The notes under the pieces are model-generated. The model was not told the DNA's origin. It searched no databases and was given only the letters and a program-made list of their open reading frames with translations. The position numbers were made by a program, and so were the translations under genes. This document shows positions 1 to 9,030 of a DNA stretch of 64,000 nucleotides, piece after piece. Each line of letters opens with the position of its first letter. Within the stretch, counting starts at the first letter, position 1. This DNA is from CAZEJS01 sp964512645 (lineage in GTDB: Bacteria; Actinomycetota; Geothermincolia; Fen-727; Anoxymicrobiaceae): assembly GCA_964512645.1 (NCBI GenBank), contig CAZEJS010000004.1, forward strand, positions 83,919-147,918, given 5' to 3'.

Positions 1-1741
1 CCCCGCTCGACTCCGCGTTCTCCAGCGCACCGAGCGCCTCTTCCTTCGTTGCGGGCATCTTCCCGTCGTTGGCGGCGACGATGGCGTCGGGCAGGCCGGT
101 TATCCCCGCGCTGGTGTAGAGGTCCTTGCGGGACCCCACGTACTCCGGGCTGGCCACCGCCTTCTCCAGCCGGGCCATGGCCTCCAGGGCCGACGGCGCC
201 AGCACGTCGCCCCTCACTTCCAGGACGTCCTGCTGCTGGCCCCCGAAATACTTCTCGAGCTGGAAATCGGCCGCCATGCCCGGCAGGCTCCTGGGGACGA
301 GCTTGCGCAGGTCGGAGTCCGTCGTCAACCCCTGTATCTGCAGGAACCCGAAACCCACGAACGCCGCGAAGACTATAACCACCGGCACCGCGTGGGCGAC
401 GGAGAGCCTGGTGAAGGAATCCAGCACGCGGTCGATGGCCCGAGAGAATACTCCCCGCTTCTTCCTGAGGGACAGGCCGTCGAAGTACTGCGCGGCCTTG
501 CACGACTTCCTGCCCGTCACCCTCTCGTACGTCCTGTCGCGCAGGACGATGACCGCCGGCAGAAGGACGACCGACAGCCCGAAAACGAAGATGGTCCCAA
601 CTCCGCAGATGATGCCGAAGTCCCTCAACGCGGGCAGCACGCTGAAGCCGAAAACCAGGAAGCCGACAACGTTGGTTATCGCCGCGAGGAAGATCGCCAC
701 CCCTACCGCCACCAGGGCCCTTCCGGCGGACTCGACGAAGTGCCTGAAGCTCTCCGCCTCCTCGTAGTACCTGGCCACCAGCGGCACGACGAACGTCAGC
801 GCCGTCCCCAGCAGAAGGGGCATCACCGCTATCACCGCGACCGTGTATTCGATCCCGGCCCACCCCGCGAACCCGAACGTCCACACCACGCCCAGCAGCA
901 TCACCGCGAGCGGCAGGAGGGTGTCCGAGACACGTCTGAAGGCGACGAAGAGGCTCAGGACCACCAGGGCGAGCGCCACCAGCAGCAGGACCACGGTCTT
1001 GTGGGTGATGTGCCTGTTGAAGTCCCGGGCCAGCGTCGCGTCCCCGGAGATGCTTATCTTCAAGCCGGGTATCCTGCCGAACCTCTGCACGAAGAAGTCC
1101 TGGATATCCGACCCCAGCTTGATCTCTCCCGTTTCGGATATGTCCTTGCCTTCCTTGACCATGACCAGGGCGGTCTTCCTGTCGGGCGTAATGAAGCGTC
1201 CCACGACCTGGCCGGAAGCGCGGGGGTCTCCGAGGTAATCCTCGCTGACGATTCCGTGGAAGTCTTTTCCGGTGAACTGCTTCACCATGTCGCTGGTGAC
1301 GGTGCTTATCGGTATGGAAATGCCCCGGCTCGAGATCTCCTGCTCCATGATGGCCATGAACGGGCTCAGGTAATCTTGTATTACGGGGACGGTCCTTCCC
1401 GCGGCGTTCTTCCGCATCTCGACCTGCCCCTTGTTGAAGCGGGGGTCCATCGCCATGGAGTCGTCGAGCTTGACCAGCTCCTCGACCATCTCGTTGCCGG
1501 TCATGTCCGGGCCCCGGAGCAGAACGTACTCGTAGGATATCCCCCCGAAATTCCTGCGGAGGGATTCGAGCGCCTTCACGCTGGGGAAATCACGGGGCAG
1601 AAGCCCCTGGTAGGTCACGTGGCCTTTCAGGAAGAGGATGCCGCACCCGAGGCCGGCGGTGAGGAGCGCACATGCGAAAACGATGGTCCAGGGGTGCTCT
1701 TTTACGGCCCCGGCAATTTTTTCGAAAACCTTCACGCGCAT
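1..1741 (-). CDS. RND/MMPL-family transporter, C-terminal part outside the window
   Basis: Proton-driven membrane exporter of the MMPL/HpnN type, likely moving lipids or other hydrophobic molecules. About 580 residues are visible before the window edge. The frame shows one N-terminal membrane helix (from 'HPWTIVF'), a large extracytoplasmic domain of about 200 residues, then a cluster of five helices (from 'TVVLLLVALAL' to 'GLSVVLL'), a cytoplasmic stretch, another helix and the start of a second periplasmic domain. This is the duplicated RND layout cut in its second half. The start is uncertain: ATG at 1741 has only a weak, close ribosome site, and a TTG about 84 bases upstream is in frame. 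A second, complete RND gene lies at 36237-38615. Family assignment is firm; substrate is unknown. Confidence 0.85.
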   Translation of the reverse strand, partial: MRVKVFEKIAGAVKEHPWTIVFACALLTAGLGCGILFLKGHVTYQGLLPRDFPSVKALESLRRNFGGISYEYVLLRGPDMTGNEMVEELVKLDDSMAMDPRFNKGQVEMRKNAAGRTVPVIQDYLSPFMAIMEQEISSRGISIPISTVTSDMVKQFTGKDFHGIVSEDYLGDPRASGQVVGRFITPDRKTALVMVKEGKDISETGEIKLGSDIQDFFVQRFGRIPGLKISISGDATLARDFNRHITHKTVVLLLVALALVVLSLFVAFRRVSDTLLPLAVMLLGVVWTFGFAGWAGIEYTVAVIAVMPLLLGTALTFVVPLVARYYEEAESFRHFVESAGRALVAVGVAIFLAAITNVVGFLVFGFSVLPALRDFGIICGVGTIFVFGLSVVLLPAVIVLRDRTYERVTGRKSCKAAQYFDGLSLRKKRGVFSRAIDRVLDSFTRLSVAHAVPVVIVFAAFVGFGFLQIQGLTTDSDLRKLVPRSLPGMAADFQLEKYFGGQQQDVLEVRGDVLAPSALEAMARLEKAVASPEYVGSRKDLYTSAGITGLPDAIVAANDGKMPATKEEALGALENAESSG

Positions 1742-1898
1742 CTCCGGGTCGAGGATTTGCCGCGATCTGTCCCCGTTGCGGGTACTTCGGGGAATGATAT
1801 CGGTAAGTGATTCTGACCGCAACCGACCGCGGGGGGAGGGAGGATGGAGGCACGCCGGGCCCTGGCTCCCCGGCGTGCCCTTATCGTTCGGTCCTCTC

Positions 1899-2831
1899 CT
1901 ATCCGGTCGCCCGCGTCGCCTCCACCGCGGGACCCCTGAGCTGCTCGAGCCTGAGCACCTTCTTGAGGAACCAGGGAGACGCGCCCTTCATGACCCCGAA
2001 GTAGTAGGCGGCGGCGAAGACCGCGAGGCCTTTGACCCACCCGAGCTTCCTGATGAGCAGGTGGGCTTTGATGGCGCCCCCGAGCGTGCCGATGAATACC
2101 CCGCCCAGGAGCCAGCCGCTGACCTTGCCCATCTCGGCGTACTTGTGTCGCGGCTCCTCGCCGGGCTCCAGGACTCCTTCGAACTCGTAGCCTTCGACCA
2201 GCCACTTCGAAACCCAGTAGAGCATGAGGGGTATGAAGACGGCCCCGTAAGAGAGCAGGATGCGCACGACGTCAGACCCCAGCCAGCCGAAGAAGTTGGA
2301 CCATTTCCAGTCCTCGAACGCCTCGCGGTTCCTGGAGAAGAACCTCTGGTAGCCGGTCTTGTCCCAGCCGTTCACCAGGATGAACCAGAAGCCGAGGTAG
2401 GAGAGCATCGTCTGCCACGCGGCCTTCTCGTACTCCCCCTTCATCAACTGGTTCCAGGTGACCCAGAACCCCAGGATGCCCTGGGTGACGTTGGTGATGG
2501 TGAACCCGCTCACGAGCCACCCCGGTATCGTCTCGTAACTCCCCACCTGCATGGTCTCCCAGTTGGGATTGGACCACAGCAGGTTCGACCCCGACGGCAC
2601 GAACAGCAGCGACAGGAACAGCAGGTTCTTGAGGAAGAACTCGTTGTTGAAGGCGTCGCTCTCGCCGGACTCGATCTCCTTCACGATCTTCTTCACGTCC
2701 AGCATGTCTTTGATGTCGTGACCGCCGTCCGCCGCGCCGCCGGCCTCCCGGATCGCCCGGAGCTGCCTGAAAGAAGCCAGGGCGAAGCTCGACCCGATCG
2801 CGTAAGACCAGAAGACATCCACCTCTACCAT
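1899..2831 (-). CDS. hypothetical membrane protein (310 aa)
   Basis: I do not recognise the family. The protein begins with an amphipathic segment ('FWSYAIGSSFALASF'), then a charged stretch and several hydrophobic helices, among them 'NLLFLSLLFVP', 'TQGILGFWVTW', 'MLSYLGFWFILV', 'LLSYGAVFIPLMLYWV' and 'GWLLGGVFIGTLGGAI'. It is rich in Trp and Phe. It looks like an integral inner-membrane protein. The ATG at 2831 is preceded by a purine-rich AGAGGGGG site. It lies just upstream of the RND gene on the same strand, with a 157-base gap, so the two may be cotranscribed. The 126-residue protein at 41594-41974 has a similar Trp-rich style, but I cannot claim homology. Confidence 0.7.
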   Translation of the reverse strand: MVEVDVFWSYAIGSSFALASFRQLRAIREAGGAADGGHDIKDMLDVKKIVKEIESGESDAFNNEFFLKNLLFLSLLFVPSGSNLLWSNPNWETMQVGSYETIPGWLVSGFTITNVTQGILGFWVTWNQLMKGEYEKAAWQTMLSYLGFWFILVNGWDKTGYQRFFSRNREAFEDWKWSNFFGWLGSDVVRILLSYGAVFIPLMLYWVSKWLVEGYEFEGVLEPGEEPRHKYAEMGKVSGWLLGGVFIGTLGGAIKAHLLIRKLGWVKGLAVFAAAYYFGVMKGASPWFLKKVLRLEQLRGPAVEATRATG

Positions 2832-3141
2832 AAGTTCCCCCTCTCATCCGTGCGGTACATCGTTCGAAGACCGGGCGCCAGGCGCGTCCGGGCACGTCGT
2901 CCCGGCCGCCGCACGCTGCCACGTCGCGGCGCTAGAGCGATAGTATCATCTCGCGGGCTCAATGAGGTCATGCGCGGCGCCGGCCTCGAGCCGGGCATCC
3001 TCTGCGCCGGCCTCCCGGGGTTCCTTCCCCGGGGTGAGGAACGAGCGCGATAAGTGTAATATGGCCACTGTGATTCCGGAGCGCGGGACGTGGGAGCAGC
3101 GACGTTTCCCGCGGCGGCGCAGGCGACGAGATGGAGGGAAG
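2832..3141. other. intergenic region between divergent genes
   Basis: 310 bases separate the minus-strand membrane-protein gene from the plus-strand cassette. No convincing gene is visible. There is a GC-rich inverted repeat (CCCGGGG at 3014-3020, loop TTCCTT, CCCCGGG at 3027-3033) followed by an AT-rich patch (about 3048-3063) that could hold a -10 element for the plus-strand genes. No good -35 was found. Confidence 0.4.
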
Positions 3142-3510
3142 ATGAAGCAACGGCGGACTGAAGTCAACGCGGTCTCCATGAGGGCGTCCCTAGACGCCCT
3201 GCTCATGTCCCGGTGGACGCTGTCGTACATCGGCGCGGGAACGGGGAGCCTGATAATACAGGTCGTGATAGCCGCCTTGGCGGGTGGGCTCATCGCCCTG
3301 AAGCTCTACTGGAGCAAGGTCAAGGCGCTTTTCCAGCGTGACGGCGGGGCCGGTGAGGCCGGCGGGACGGCCTGCGTGACGGCGGAGCCGCCCCGGGAGG
3401 GCGCCGGTGTCGAGCCGTCCCTCGAGGAGGAGTTGCTTCCCGCAGTCGAAGCCGTGGGAGCGGCGCCGGAGGAAGCGGCGTCCGCCGCCGGCCCCGGCGA
3501 GCGGGAGTAG
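3142..3510 (+). CDS. small membrane protein of the methyltransferase/sulfatase cassette
   Basis: A 122-residue protein. The core 'YIGAGTGSL' followed by a hydrophobic helix and 'LKLYWSKVKALF' resembles a short conserved membrane protein ('YIDPGTGSL' type) that I know from neighbourhoods encoding methyltransferases and sulfatase-fold proteins. After the helix the tail is acidic and rich in Ala, Glu and Pro, probably disordered. ATG 3142 is chosen because GGAGGGAAG sits directly upstream; the frame stays open further upstream but without a site. The stop is 7 bases before the methyltransferase start, so translation is probably coupled. Molecular function is unknown; the context suggests cell-surface modification. 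Confidence 0.75.
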   Translation: MKQRRTEVNAVSMRASLDALLMSRWTLSYIGAGTGSLIIQVVIAALAGGLIALKLYWSKVKALFQRDGGAGEAGGTACVTAEPPREGAGVEPSLEEELLPAVEAVGAAPEEAASAAGPGERE

Positions 3511-3517
3511 AGTGGGG

Positions 3518-4900
3518 ATGCGCGCGGGGGACAAGGTCGTTCCGGGCTCCTTCCGCGACCCCAGCGGTTTCCTCTTCGAGCGCGACGGTGTGCTCTACCG
3601 CCAGGTGAACGGCCGCTACCGGGAGGACTACGAGCGCCTCGTCAGGTCCGGCCTATACAGGGAACTGCTGGAGGCGGGCCTTATCGTGAGGCACGGCAGG
3701 GCCGACGTCGAGCCGGCCGAGCCCGGGACGGCGTACATGGTCATCAAGCCGGAACGGGTGCCTTTCGTCTCCTACCCTTACGAGTGGTGTTTCAGCCAGC
3801 TCAAGGCCGCCGCCGAGGCCACGCTGGAGATACAAAAAAGGGCGCTCGAGCGCGGGATGTCGCTCAAGGACGCCAGCGCCTACAATATCCAGTTCGTGGG
3901 CGGCAGGCCCGTTCTCATAGACACCCTCTCCTTCGAGAGGTACCGGGAAGGCGTCCCCTGGGTGCCGTACGGGCAGTTCTGCAGGCACTTCCTGGCGCCG
4001 CTGTACCTCATGTCGAAGAAGGACGTACGGCTCGGGCTCCTCTCCAGGGAGTACATCGACGGGATTCCCCTCGATCTCGCCTCGAGCCTCCTGCCGCGAT
4101 CGACCTGGCTGCGCCCCGGCCCCCTGATGCACGTGCACCTGCACGCCAGGAGCGACAGGAAGTATTCGGAGCGGGAGATAGGCCCCGGGGAACTCAAGGG
4201 ACTTTCACGCGGCCGACTTCTGGCTCTCATAGACGGCCTGGGCTCTGCGGTCCGCAGGATGCGCTGGAAGCAACCCGGCACCGAATGGGCGGAGTACTAC
4301 GGGGAGACCAATTACTCCGAGGAGGCGTTCGCCTGCAAGAGGCGCATCGTGGCCGACTTCCTCGAGAAGGCGGGGGGCGTCGAGGTGTGGGACGTCGGCG
4401 GCAACGTCGGGGTGTTCGGCCGCCTGGCCGCCGAGAGAGGCATGTTCACCGTGTGCATGGACGTGGACCCGGCGTGCGTCGAGCGGAATTACCTCCAGTG
4501 CGCCGGGTCGGGGGAGGGGATGATGCTGCCGCTGGTGGTGGACCTGTTCAACCCCAGCCCGGCCATCGGGTGGGAGGCGCGGGAGAGGATGTCGCTGTTC
4601 GAGAGAGGCCCGGCCGACACCGTGCTGGCGCTGGCGCTCATCCACCACCTGGCTATCTCCAACAACGTGCCGATGGGGCGCCTGGCTTCGTTCTTCGCGG
4701 CCATCTGCGGCCGGTTGATAATCGAGTTCGTGCCCAAGTCGGACTCCCAGGTGCGCAGGCTCCTGGCGGTGCGCGAGGACATCTTCGACGACTACACGCT
4801 GGAGGGTTTCCTCGCCGCGTTCGGCGGTCCTTTCGAGGTCGAGGAGGGCCGGAAGGTGGACGGCTCGGAGCGCGAGGTTTTCCTGATGAGGAGGCGGTAG
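3518..4900 (+). CDS. class I SAM-dependent methyltransferase
   Basis: A 460-residue protein. The N-terminal half has the pattern 'FRDPSGFLF..DG.LYRQVN' and 'ASAYNIQF..GRPVLIDTLSF', characteristic of a family in which a kinase-like nucleotide-binding half precedes a methyltransferase. The C-terminal half has a SAM-binding motif I ('VWDVGGNVGVFG'), an acidic end of strand 2 ('CMDVDP') and 'VLALALIHHLAIS'. It starts at ATG 3518 and ends 3 bases before the GTG of the next gene. The three-gene set (small membrane protein, methyltransferase, membrane sulfatase-fold protein) suggests modification of a surface glycan or lipid, but the acceptor cannot be inferred. Confidence 0.82.
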   Translation: MRAGDKVVPGSFRDPSGFLFERDGVLYRQVNGRYREDYERLVRSGLYRELLEAGLIVRHGRADVEPAEPGTAYMVIKPERVPFVSYPYEWCFSQLKAAAEATLEIQKRALERGMSLKDASAYNIQFVGGRPVLIDTLSFERYREGVPWVPYGQFCRHFLAPLYLMSKKDVRLGLLSREYIDGIPLDLASSLLPRSTWLRPGPLMHVHLHARSDRKYSEREIGPGELKGLSRGRLLALIDGLGSAVRRMRWKQPGTEWAEYYGETNYSEEAFACKRRIVADFLEKAGGVEVWDVGGNVGVFGRLAAERGMFTVCMDVDPACVERNYLQCAGSGEGMMLPLVVDLFNPSPAIGWEARERMSLFERGPADTVLALALIHHLAISNNVPMGRLASFFAAICGRLIIEFVPKSDSQVRRLLAVREDIFDDYTLEGFLAAFGGPFEVEEGRKVDGSEREVFLMRRR

Positions 4901-4903
4901 GAG

Positions 4904-6412
4904 GTGTTCCTGCTGCATCCCGCCATCCTCTCGGTCGTGCCGGTGCTGTACCTGTATTCCAGCAACTGGGGGCAGGTCCCGTTCTCCGATGCGCTGACGC
5001 CGATGGCGCTCTCCCTGTGCGTGGCGATGGCGCTGGTCGCGGCCCTGCGCCTGGTGCTCAAGGACTGGCGGGCCTCCGCACTCCTGGTCTCGACCATGCT
5101 GATACTGTTCTTCACCTACGGCAGGCTGGTCAACTCGCTCGGCGGCTCGCGCGCCGTCCGGCTGGCGCTGGCGCTTGCGTACCTCGCGGTGCTTGCGCTC
5201 GCGGCCTGGCTGGCGGTGAAGAACCGGGGAGGGCTGGAGAAGCCGACGGTGATAATGAACGTGGTGGCCGGCGCGCTGCTGGTGATGACCATGGCCGGCA
5301 TGGTGACGAACGGCCTCAAACGCGAGCCGCCGGCGACGACCTGGAAAGGCGAGGTGGCGCGCCTGGCGGCCTCGGGCACGGTGTCGAAGCCCCCGGCGGA
5401 ACGGCTCCCCGACATCTACTACGTCATCCTCGACGGCTACGGGAGCGAGCGCGTCCTCTCCAGGTACTACGACTACGACAACGGCGAATTCGTCCGGGCG
5501 CTGGAGGGGCGCGGCTTCCGCGTCACCAGGGACAGCCGCAGCAACTACATGCAGACGCGGCTCTCGCTGGCCTCGTCTCTGAACCTGGAACACATAACCT
5601 TCCTGTCCCGGGACGTGGGGGAGAACTCGCGCCGGGCCGGCGCGCCTAACACGATGATAGAGGACAACGGCCTGGCGGAGTTCCTGAAGTCGAGGGGCTA
5701 CGGGTTCGCGTTTTTCGGGACCAACTGGTCCGGCACCAAGTCCAACAGCAACGCCGACGTCAGCGTGACCGACGGCGGCTGGCTGGACGGTGAGTTCATG
5801 ACGGCGCTCATAGAGACGACCGCCCTGCGCCGGATGATCGGGGAGCGGGGCCTGTACACCCGCGAGGGCGTGCTCAGGGCGTTCTCGCTGATTCCCCGGA
5901 TACGCGAACGGATGAAAGGGCCGGCCTTCGTGTTCGCCCATATCGTGCCCCCCCACAGGCCATTCCTCTTCGCCGCCGACGGCGGGCCGGTGAAGGGAGG
6001 CGCCGACACCTGGAGGGAGCACGGCAAGTACCTGGGGCAGGTCGCTTTCGTCAACGGCAAGACGCTGGAGATGGTGGACGGGATACTGGCTAACTCTGAG
6101 AGGCCGCCGGTCATCGTCATCCAGGCCGATCACGGGCCGATGCCAGATGGCGATCCCGAGGGCATCGCCGACCCGGACTTCGTCGAGGCCGACCAGCGGA
6201 CGGGGATACTGAACGCGTACTACCTGCCGCCGGGCGCCTGGGAGGGGCTCTCGGAGGACATAACCCCGGTGAACTCGTTCAGGGTGATACTCAACGAGCT
6301 GTTCGGCGCCGGGCTCGGGCTGCTGGAGAACCGCACCTACGCGTCAAGTTACGCGAAGCCCTACAGGTTCAAGGACGTCACCGAAATGCTCCGGCAGGGC
6401 GCTAGTCCTTGA
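4904..6412 (+). CDS. membrane-anchored sulfatase/alkaline phosphatase-fold protein
   Basis: A 502-residue protein with four or five N-terminal membrane helices (residues about 1-135) and an extracytoplasmic domain of the alkaline phosphatase superfamily. Visible motifs are 'DIYYVILDGYGSERVL' (the metal-binding Asp that opens these domains), 'HIVPPHRPF' and 'VIVIQADHGP' (the distal Asp-His metal ligands). The nucleophile position is less clear. Related proteins transfer phospho-groups to surface polymers or are sulfatases. GTG 4904 has AGGAGG eight bases upstream. The 3' end overlaps the convergent CoA-transferase gene by 11 bases. Confidence 0.8.
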   Translation: MFLLHPAILSVVPVLYLYSSNWGQVPFSDALTPMALSLCVAMALVAALRLVLKDWRASALLVSTMLILFFTYGRLVNSLGGSRAVRLALALAYLAVLALAAWLAVKNRGGLEKPTVIMNVVAGALLVMTMAGMVTNGLKREPPATTWKGEVARLAASGTVSKPPAERLPDIYYVILDGYGSERVLSRYYDYDNGEFVRALEGRGFRVTRDSRSNYMQTRLSLASSLNLEHITFLSRDVGENSRRAGAPNTMIEDNGLAEFLKSRGYGFAFFGTNWSGTKSNSNADVSVTDGGWLDGEFMTALIETTALRRMIGERGLYTREGVLRAFSLIPRIRERMKGPAFVFAHIVPPHRPFLFAADGGPVKGGADTWREHGKYLGQVAFVNGKTLEMVDGILANSERPPVIVIQADHGPMPDGDPEGIADPDFVEADQRTGILNAYYLPPGAWEGLSEDITPVNSFRVILNELFGAGLGLLENRTYASSYAKPYRFKDVTEMLRQGASP

Positions 6413-8297
6413 AGTCGGCCTTCAGGTAGCAGACGCCCTCGGAGATCTCCTTGCGGAAGTCGAAGCCGGCCTTCTCGACCAGCTTCATTACCGGGGTGTT
6501 CTCCCCCAGCACGTCGGCGGTGAACCCCAGCAGGCCCTGCCGCCTGGCTATTTCGGAGAGGTAGGCGAGCAGCAGGGCGCCTATGCCTTTGCGCTGGTAA
6601 TCGTCGCGAACCGTGAGCGCTATCTCGGCCGTGTGGGAGTCCTCCATGACCACGTACTGCCCCACCCCCAGGACCATCTCCCTCTCGCCCTCCTCGACCG
6701 TGGCCAGTATGACCATCTGCCTGGTGTAGTCGATTGCGGTGAACTTCTGCAGGACTTCGTGACCGAGCCGCCGGCGCAGCATGATGAACCGGCGGTAGTT
6801 GCTCCGGTCCGAAAGCGAATAGAAGAACTCCTTGAGCAGGTCTTCGTCGCTCATCTTGACCGGCCTCAGGAACAGCTCGAGGCCCGAGGAGGTGGTCCTG
6901 TACCTCTCGAGCTCCTCGGGGTACTCCCCCTCTTCACCGGAAATGAACGCCTGGTCGGCGTAGATGTAGTTGAGCTTTTTCGCTTCCTCGATGAGCCATT
7001 CGCGGAAGTCGGGGTGGGCTATGGAGATCAGCTCCATGGCCCGCTGCCGCACGTTCTTCCCGTGCAGGTATGCGATACCGTATTCGGTTACCACGTAGTG
7101 CACGTCGCCCCTGGTAAGGCTGACCCCCGCCCCTTCCTTCAGGAACGGGACTATCCTCGACGTCTTTCCGTCCTCGGCTGTGGATTGGAGGACGAGGACC
7201 GTCTTCCCCCCCGGGGAGAGCACCGCCCCGCGCATGAAGTCCGCCTGTCCGCCCACCCCGCTGTAGAGGATCGTGCCGATGGACTCCGCGGTCGCCTGCC
7301 CGGTCAGGTCGATGGAGAGCGCGCTGTTGATGGCGACCATGCGCTCGTTCTCGGCGATAACCAGGGGGTTGTTGGTGTAATCTATCGGCTTGAACTCCAC
7401 GCCGGGGTTGTCGGCGATGAAGGCGTAGGTGTCGGCGGTTCCCATGCAGAACGTCGCGATCGTCTTGCCCCGTCCGAGCGACTTCATCGAGTTGTCGATG
7501 ACGCCCTTGCGCATCAGTTCCACGATGCCGTCGCTCATCAGCTCGGTGTGGACCCCCAGGTGTCTCTTGTCCGAGAGGCTCGAGAGGATCGCGTTGGGGA
7601 TGCTGCCGTATCCGACCTGGATCGTGTCGCCGTCCTCGACTATGCGGGCCACGTGCCTGCCGATCCTCTGCGCCAGCTCGTCGGGCACCCCGGCGCGGTA
7701 CTCCAGGAGCGGCTCGTCGTGGGGCACCACGAAATCGACGTCCGCGATGTTGATGAAAGAGTCACCGAGCGTGCGCGGCATGAGGGCGTTCACCTGCACG
7801 ATGACCCGCGAGGCGTTGTCCACCGCCGCCTTGGTGATATCGACGCTGACCCCCAGGCTCATGAACCCGTTGGCGTCGGGGGCGGAGGCCTGGACCAGCG
7901 CGACATCGATCCCGACAAACCCGGTCTCGAACAGCCCCGGGACCTGGGAGAGGAATATCGGGGTGTAATCGGCCAGTCCTTCGTTGACGGCTCCCCTGGT
8001 GCTGTCCCCGACGAAGAACGAGTTGTGCCTGAAGTTCGCCAGGTACTTGCGCTCGGCGTACGGCGCCACACCCAGCGTCCAGACCTGGAGCACTTCGGCG
8101 TCGAAGAACGCCTTGGGGTTTTCGTCGACGAACTCCGCCAGCGCGCTCATGAGGTACTGAGGTTCGCCGCAGCCCGACGCCACGAAGAGCCTGTCACCCC
8201 TGCGGATCGCCTTGAACACATCTTCCTCGGGCACGAACTTCCCGGGATACCGCTCCTTGAATCGTTTCAGAATGCTGCCCGCTGCCTCCATCGCCAT
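6402..8297 (-). CDS. acetyl-CoA hydrolase/CoA-transferase fused to a GNAT acetyltransferase domain
   Basis: A 631-residue two-domain protein. Residues about 1-460 are a family I CoA-transferase of the acetyl-CoA hydrolase/4-hydroxybutyrate CoA-transferase type, which moves CoA between carboxylic acids through a glutamyl-CoA intermediate. The segment 'LGVHTELMSDG' carries the expected catalytic Glu, and 'SGVGGQADF' is the CoA-binding signature. Residues about 475-631 are a GNAT fold with 'DDYQRKGIGALLL' as the acetyl-CoA binding loop. The fusion suggests acetylation of a metabolic enzyme or the partner domain, similar in principle to Pat-type fusions with acyl-CoA synthetases; this is inference. 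ATG 8297 follows a purine-rich site. Confidence 0.9.
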   Translation of the reverse strand: MAMEAAGSILKRFKERYPGKFVPEEDVFKAIRRGDRLFVASGCGEPQYLMSALAEFVDENPKAFFDAEVLQVWTLGVAPYAERKYLANFRHNSFFVGDSTRGAVNEGLADYTPIFLSQVPGLFETGFVGIDVALVQASAPDANGFMSLGVSVDITKAAVDNASRVIVQVNALMPRTLGDSFINIADVDFVVPHDEPLLEYRAGVPDELAQRIGRHVARIVEDGDTIQVGYGSIPNAILSSLSDKRHLGVHTELMSDGIVELMRKGVIDNSMKSLGRGKTIATFCMGTADTYAFIADNPGVEFKPIDYTNNPLVIAENERMVAINSALSIDLTGQATAESIGTILYSGVGGQADFMRGAVLSPGGKTVLVLQSTAEDGKTSRIVPFLKEGAGVSLTRGDVHYVVTEYGIAYLHGKNVRQRAMELISIAHPDFREWLIEEAKKLNYIYADQAFISGEEGEYPEELERYRTTSSGLELFLRPVKMSDEDLLKEFFYSLSDRSNYRRFIMLRRRLGHEVLQKFTAIDYTRQMVILATVEEGEREMVLGVGQYVVMEDSHTAEIALTVRDDYQRKGIGALLLAYLSEIARRQGLLGFTADVLGENTPVMKLVEKAGFDFRKEISEGVCYLKADFKD

Positions 8298-8475
8298 TCT
8301 CCTCCAGGTCGATTGACGTCACCCATATATTAGAACAGCGCGCCCCGCCGGGGCGTCCCTGCCAGGGGCGGACCCGCCCGGGGCGTCGTTCCCGCCTGCG
8401 GGCTTTCCACCCGTTGTGCTGTAGAATGTACCCGCGCCGCGCCGCTCGAACCCGGTAACCGGAAGGAGAAGACTC

Positions 8476-9030
8476 ATGCATGACGCTCCTGCCACCTGCG
8501 CCTGCGGCGGGGAATGGCCCGCGGCCGACGCCCGCGAGCAGGCCGTGCTGATAGGCGCCGGCCTGGGGCTCATCCTGGCGGGGGCCAGGGCGCTACTGCG
8601 CAACAGGCCGGGGTGGCTTCCCCTGTGGCTGGCGGGCCTGCTCGCGTGGGCAACGGTCCCAAAGTACTTCATCTGCGCGCGGTGCGAGAACTACGGCAAG
8701 CCCTGCGACTTCCTCTACGGCGGCAGGTACGCGGCCCGGCTATTCAGGAAACAGGACAGACCTTTCAACGCGGCGGGCTACTTCGCGGAGGGCGCGTCAC
8801 TCTCGGTATTCCAGTTTCTCCCCGCGATCGCGGCGAGGCGCGACCCCGGAGCTCTTGTAGCCTACGGGCTCGCCGGCCTCTTTTTCCAGGCGGTCCTGAT
8901 CAAGGTCTGCTGCATCGATTGCGTCCGGCTCGCGTCGGACCCGTGGAAGGCGAAGTACTGCCCTACCTACAAACTGGTGGAGAACCTTGGGCTAGCTTCT
9001 CCCGGACCACGTCGCGGGGAACTGCCTTGA
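8476..9030 (+). CDS. hypothetical membrane protein with cysteine pairs
   Basis: A 184-residue protein of unknown function. It has an N-terminal cysteine pair ('CAC'), two closely spaced helices (about residues 22-40 and 45-62), a cytoplasmic-looking segment with 'CARCENYGKPCDFLYGG', a further helix (about 133-150) and 'KVCCIDCVRLA'. The nine cysteines in C-x2-C and C-x-C spacings suggest a metal site or redox function. ATG 8476 has GGAAGGAGAAG upstream. The stop overlaps the TTG of the next gene (TTGA), so the GNAT gene is translationally coupled. Confidence 0.7.
   Translation: MHDAPATCACGGEWPAADAREQAVLIGAGLGLILAGARALLRNRPGWLPLWLAGLLAWATVPKYFICARCENYGKPCDFLYGGRYAARLFRKQDRPFNAAGYFAEGASLSVFQFLPAIAARRDPGALVAYGLAGLFFQAVLIKVCCIDCVRLASDPWKAKYCPTYKLVENLGLASPGPRRGELP

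Noticed and set aside
392..1810. 472-codon open frame on the plus strand
   Set aside because: Antisense of the RND transporter gene; composition is that of a shadow frame (Arg, His, Gln, Pro rich).
3784..6133. long open frames of over 600 codons on both strands
   Set aside because: They overlap the methyltransferase and sulfatase-fold genes in other frames and contain no motif.
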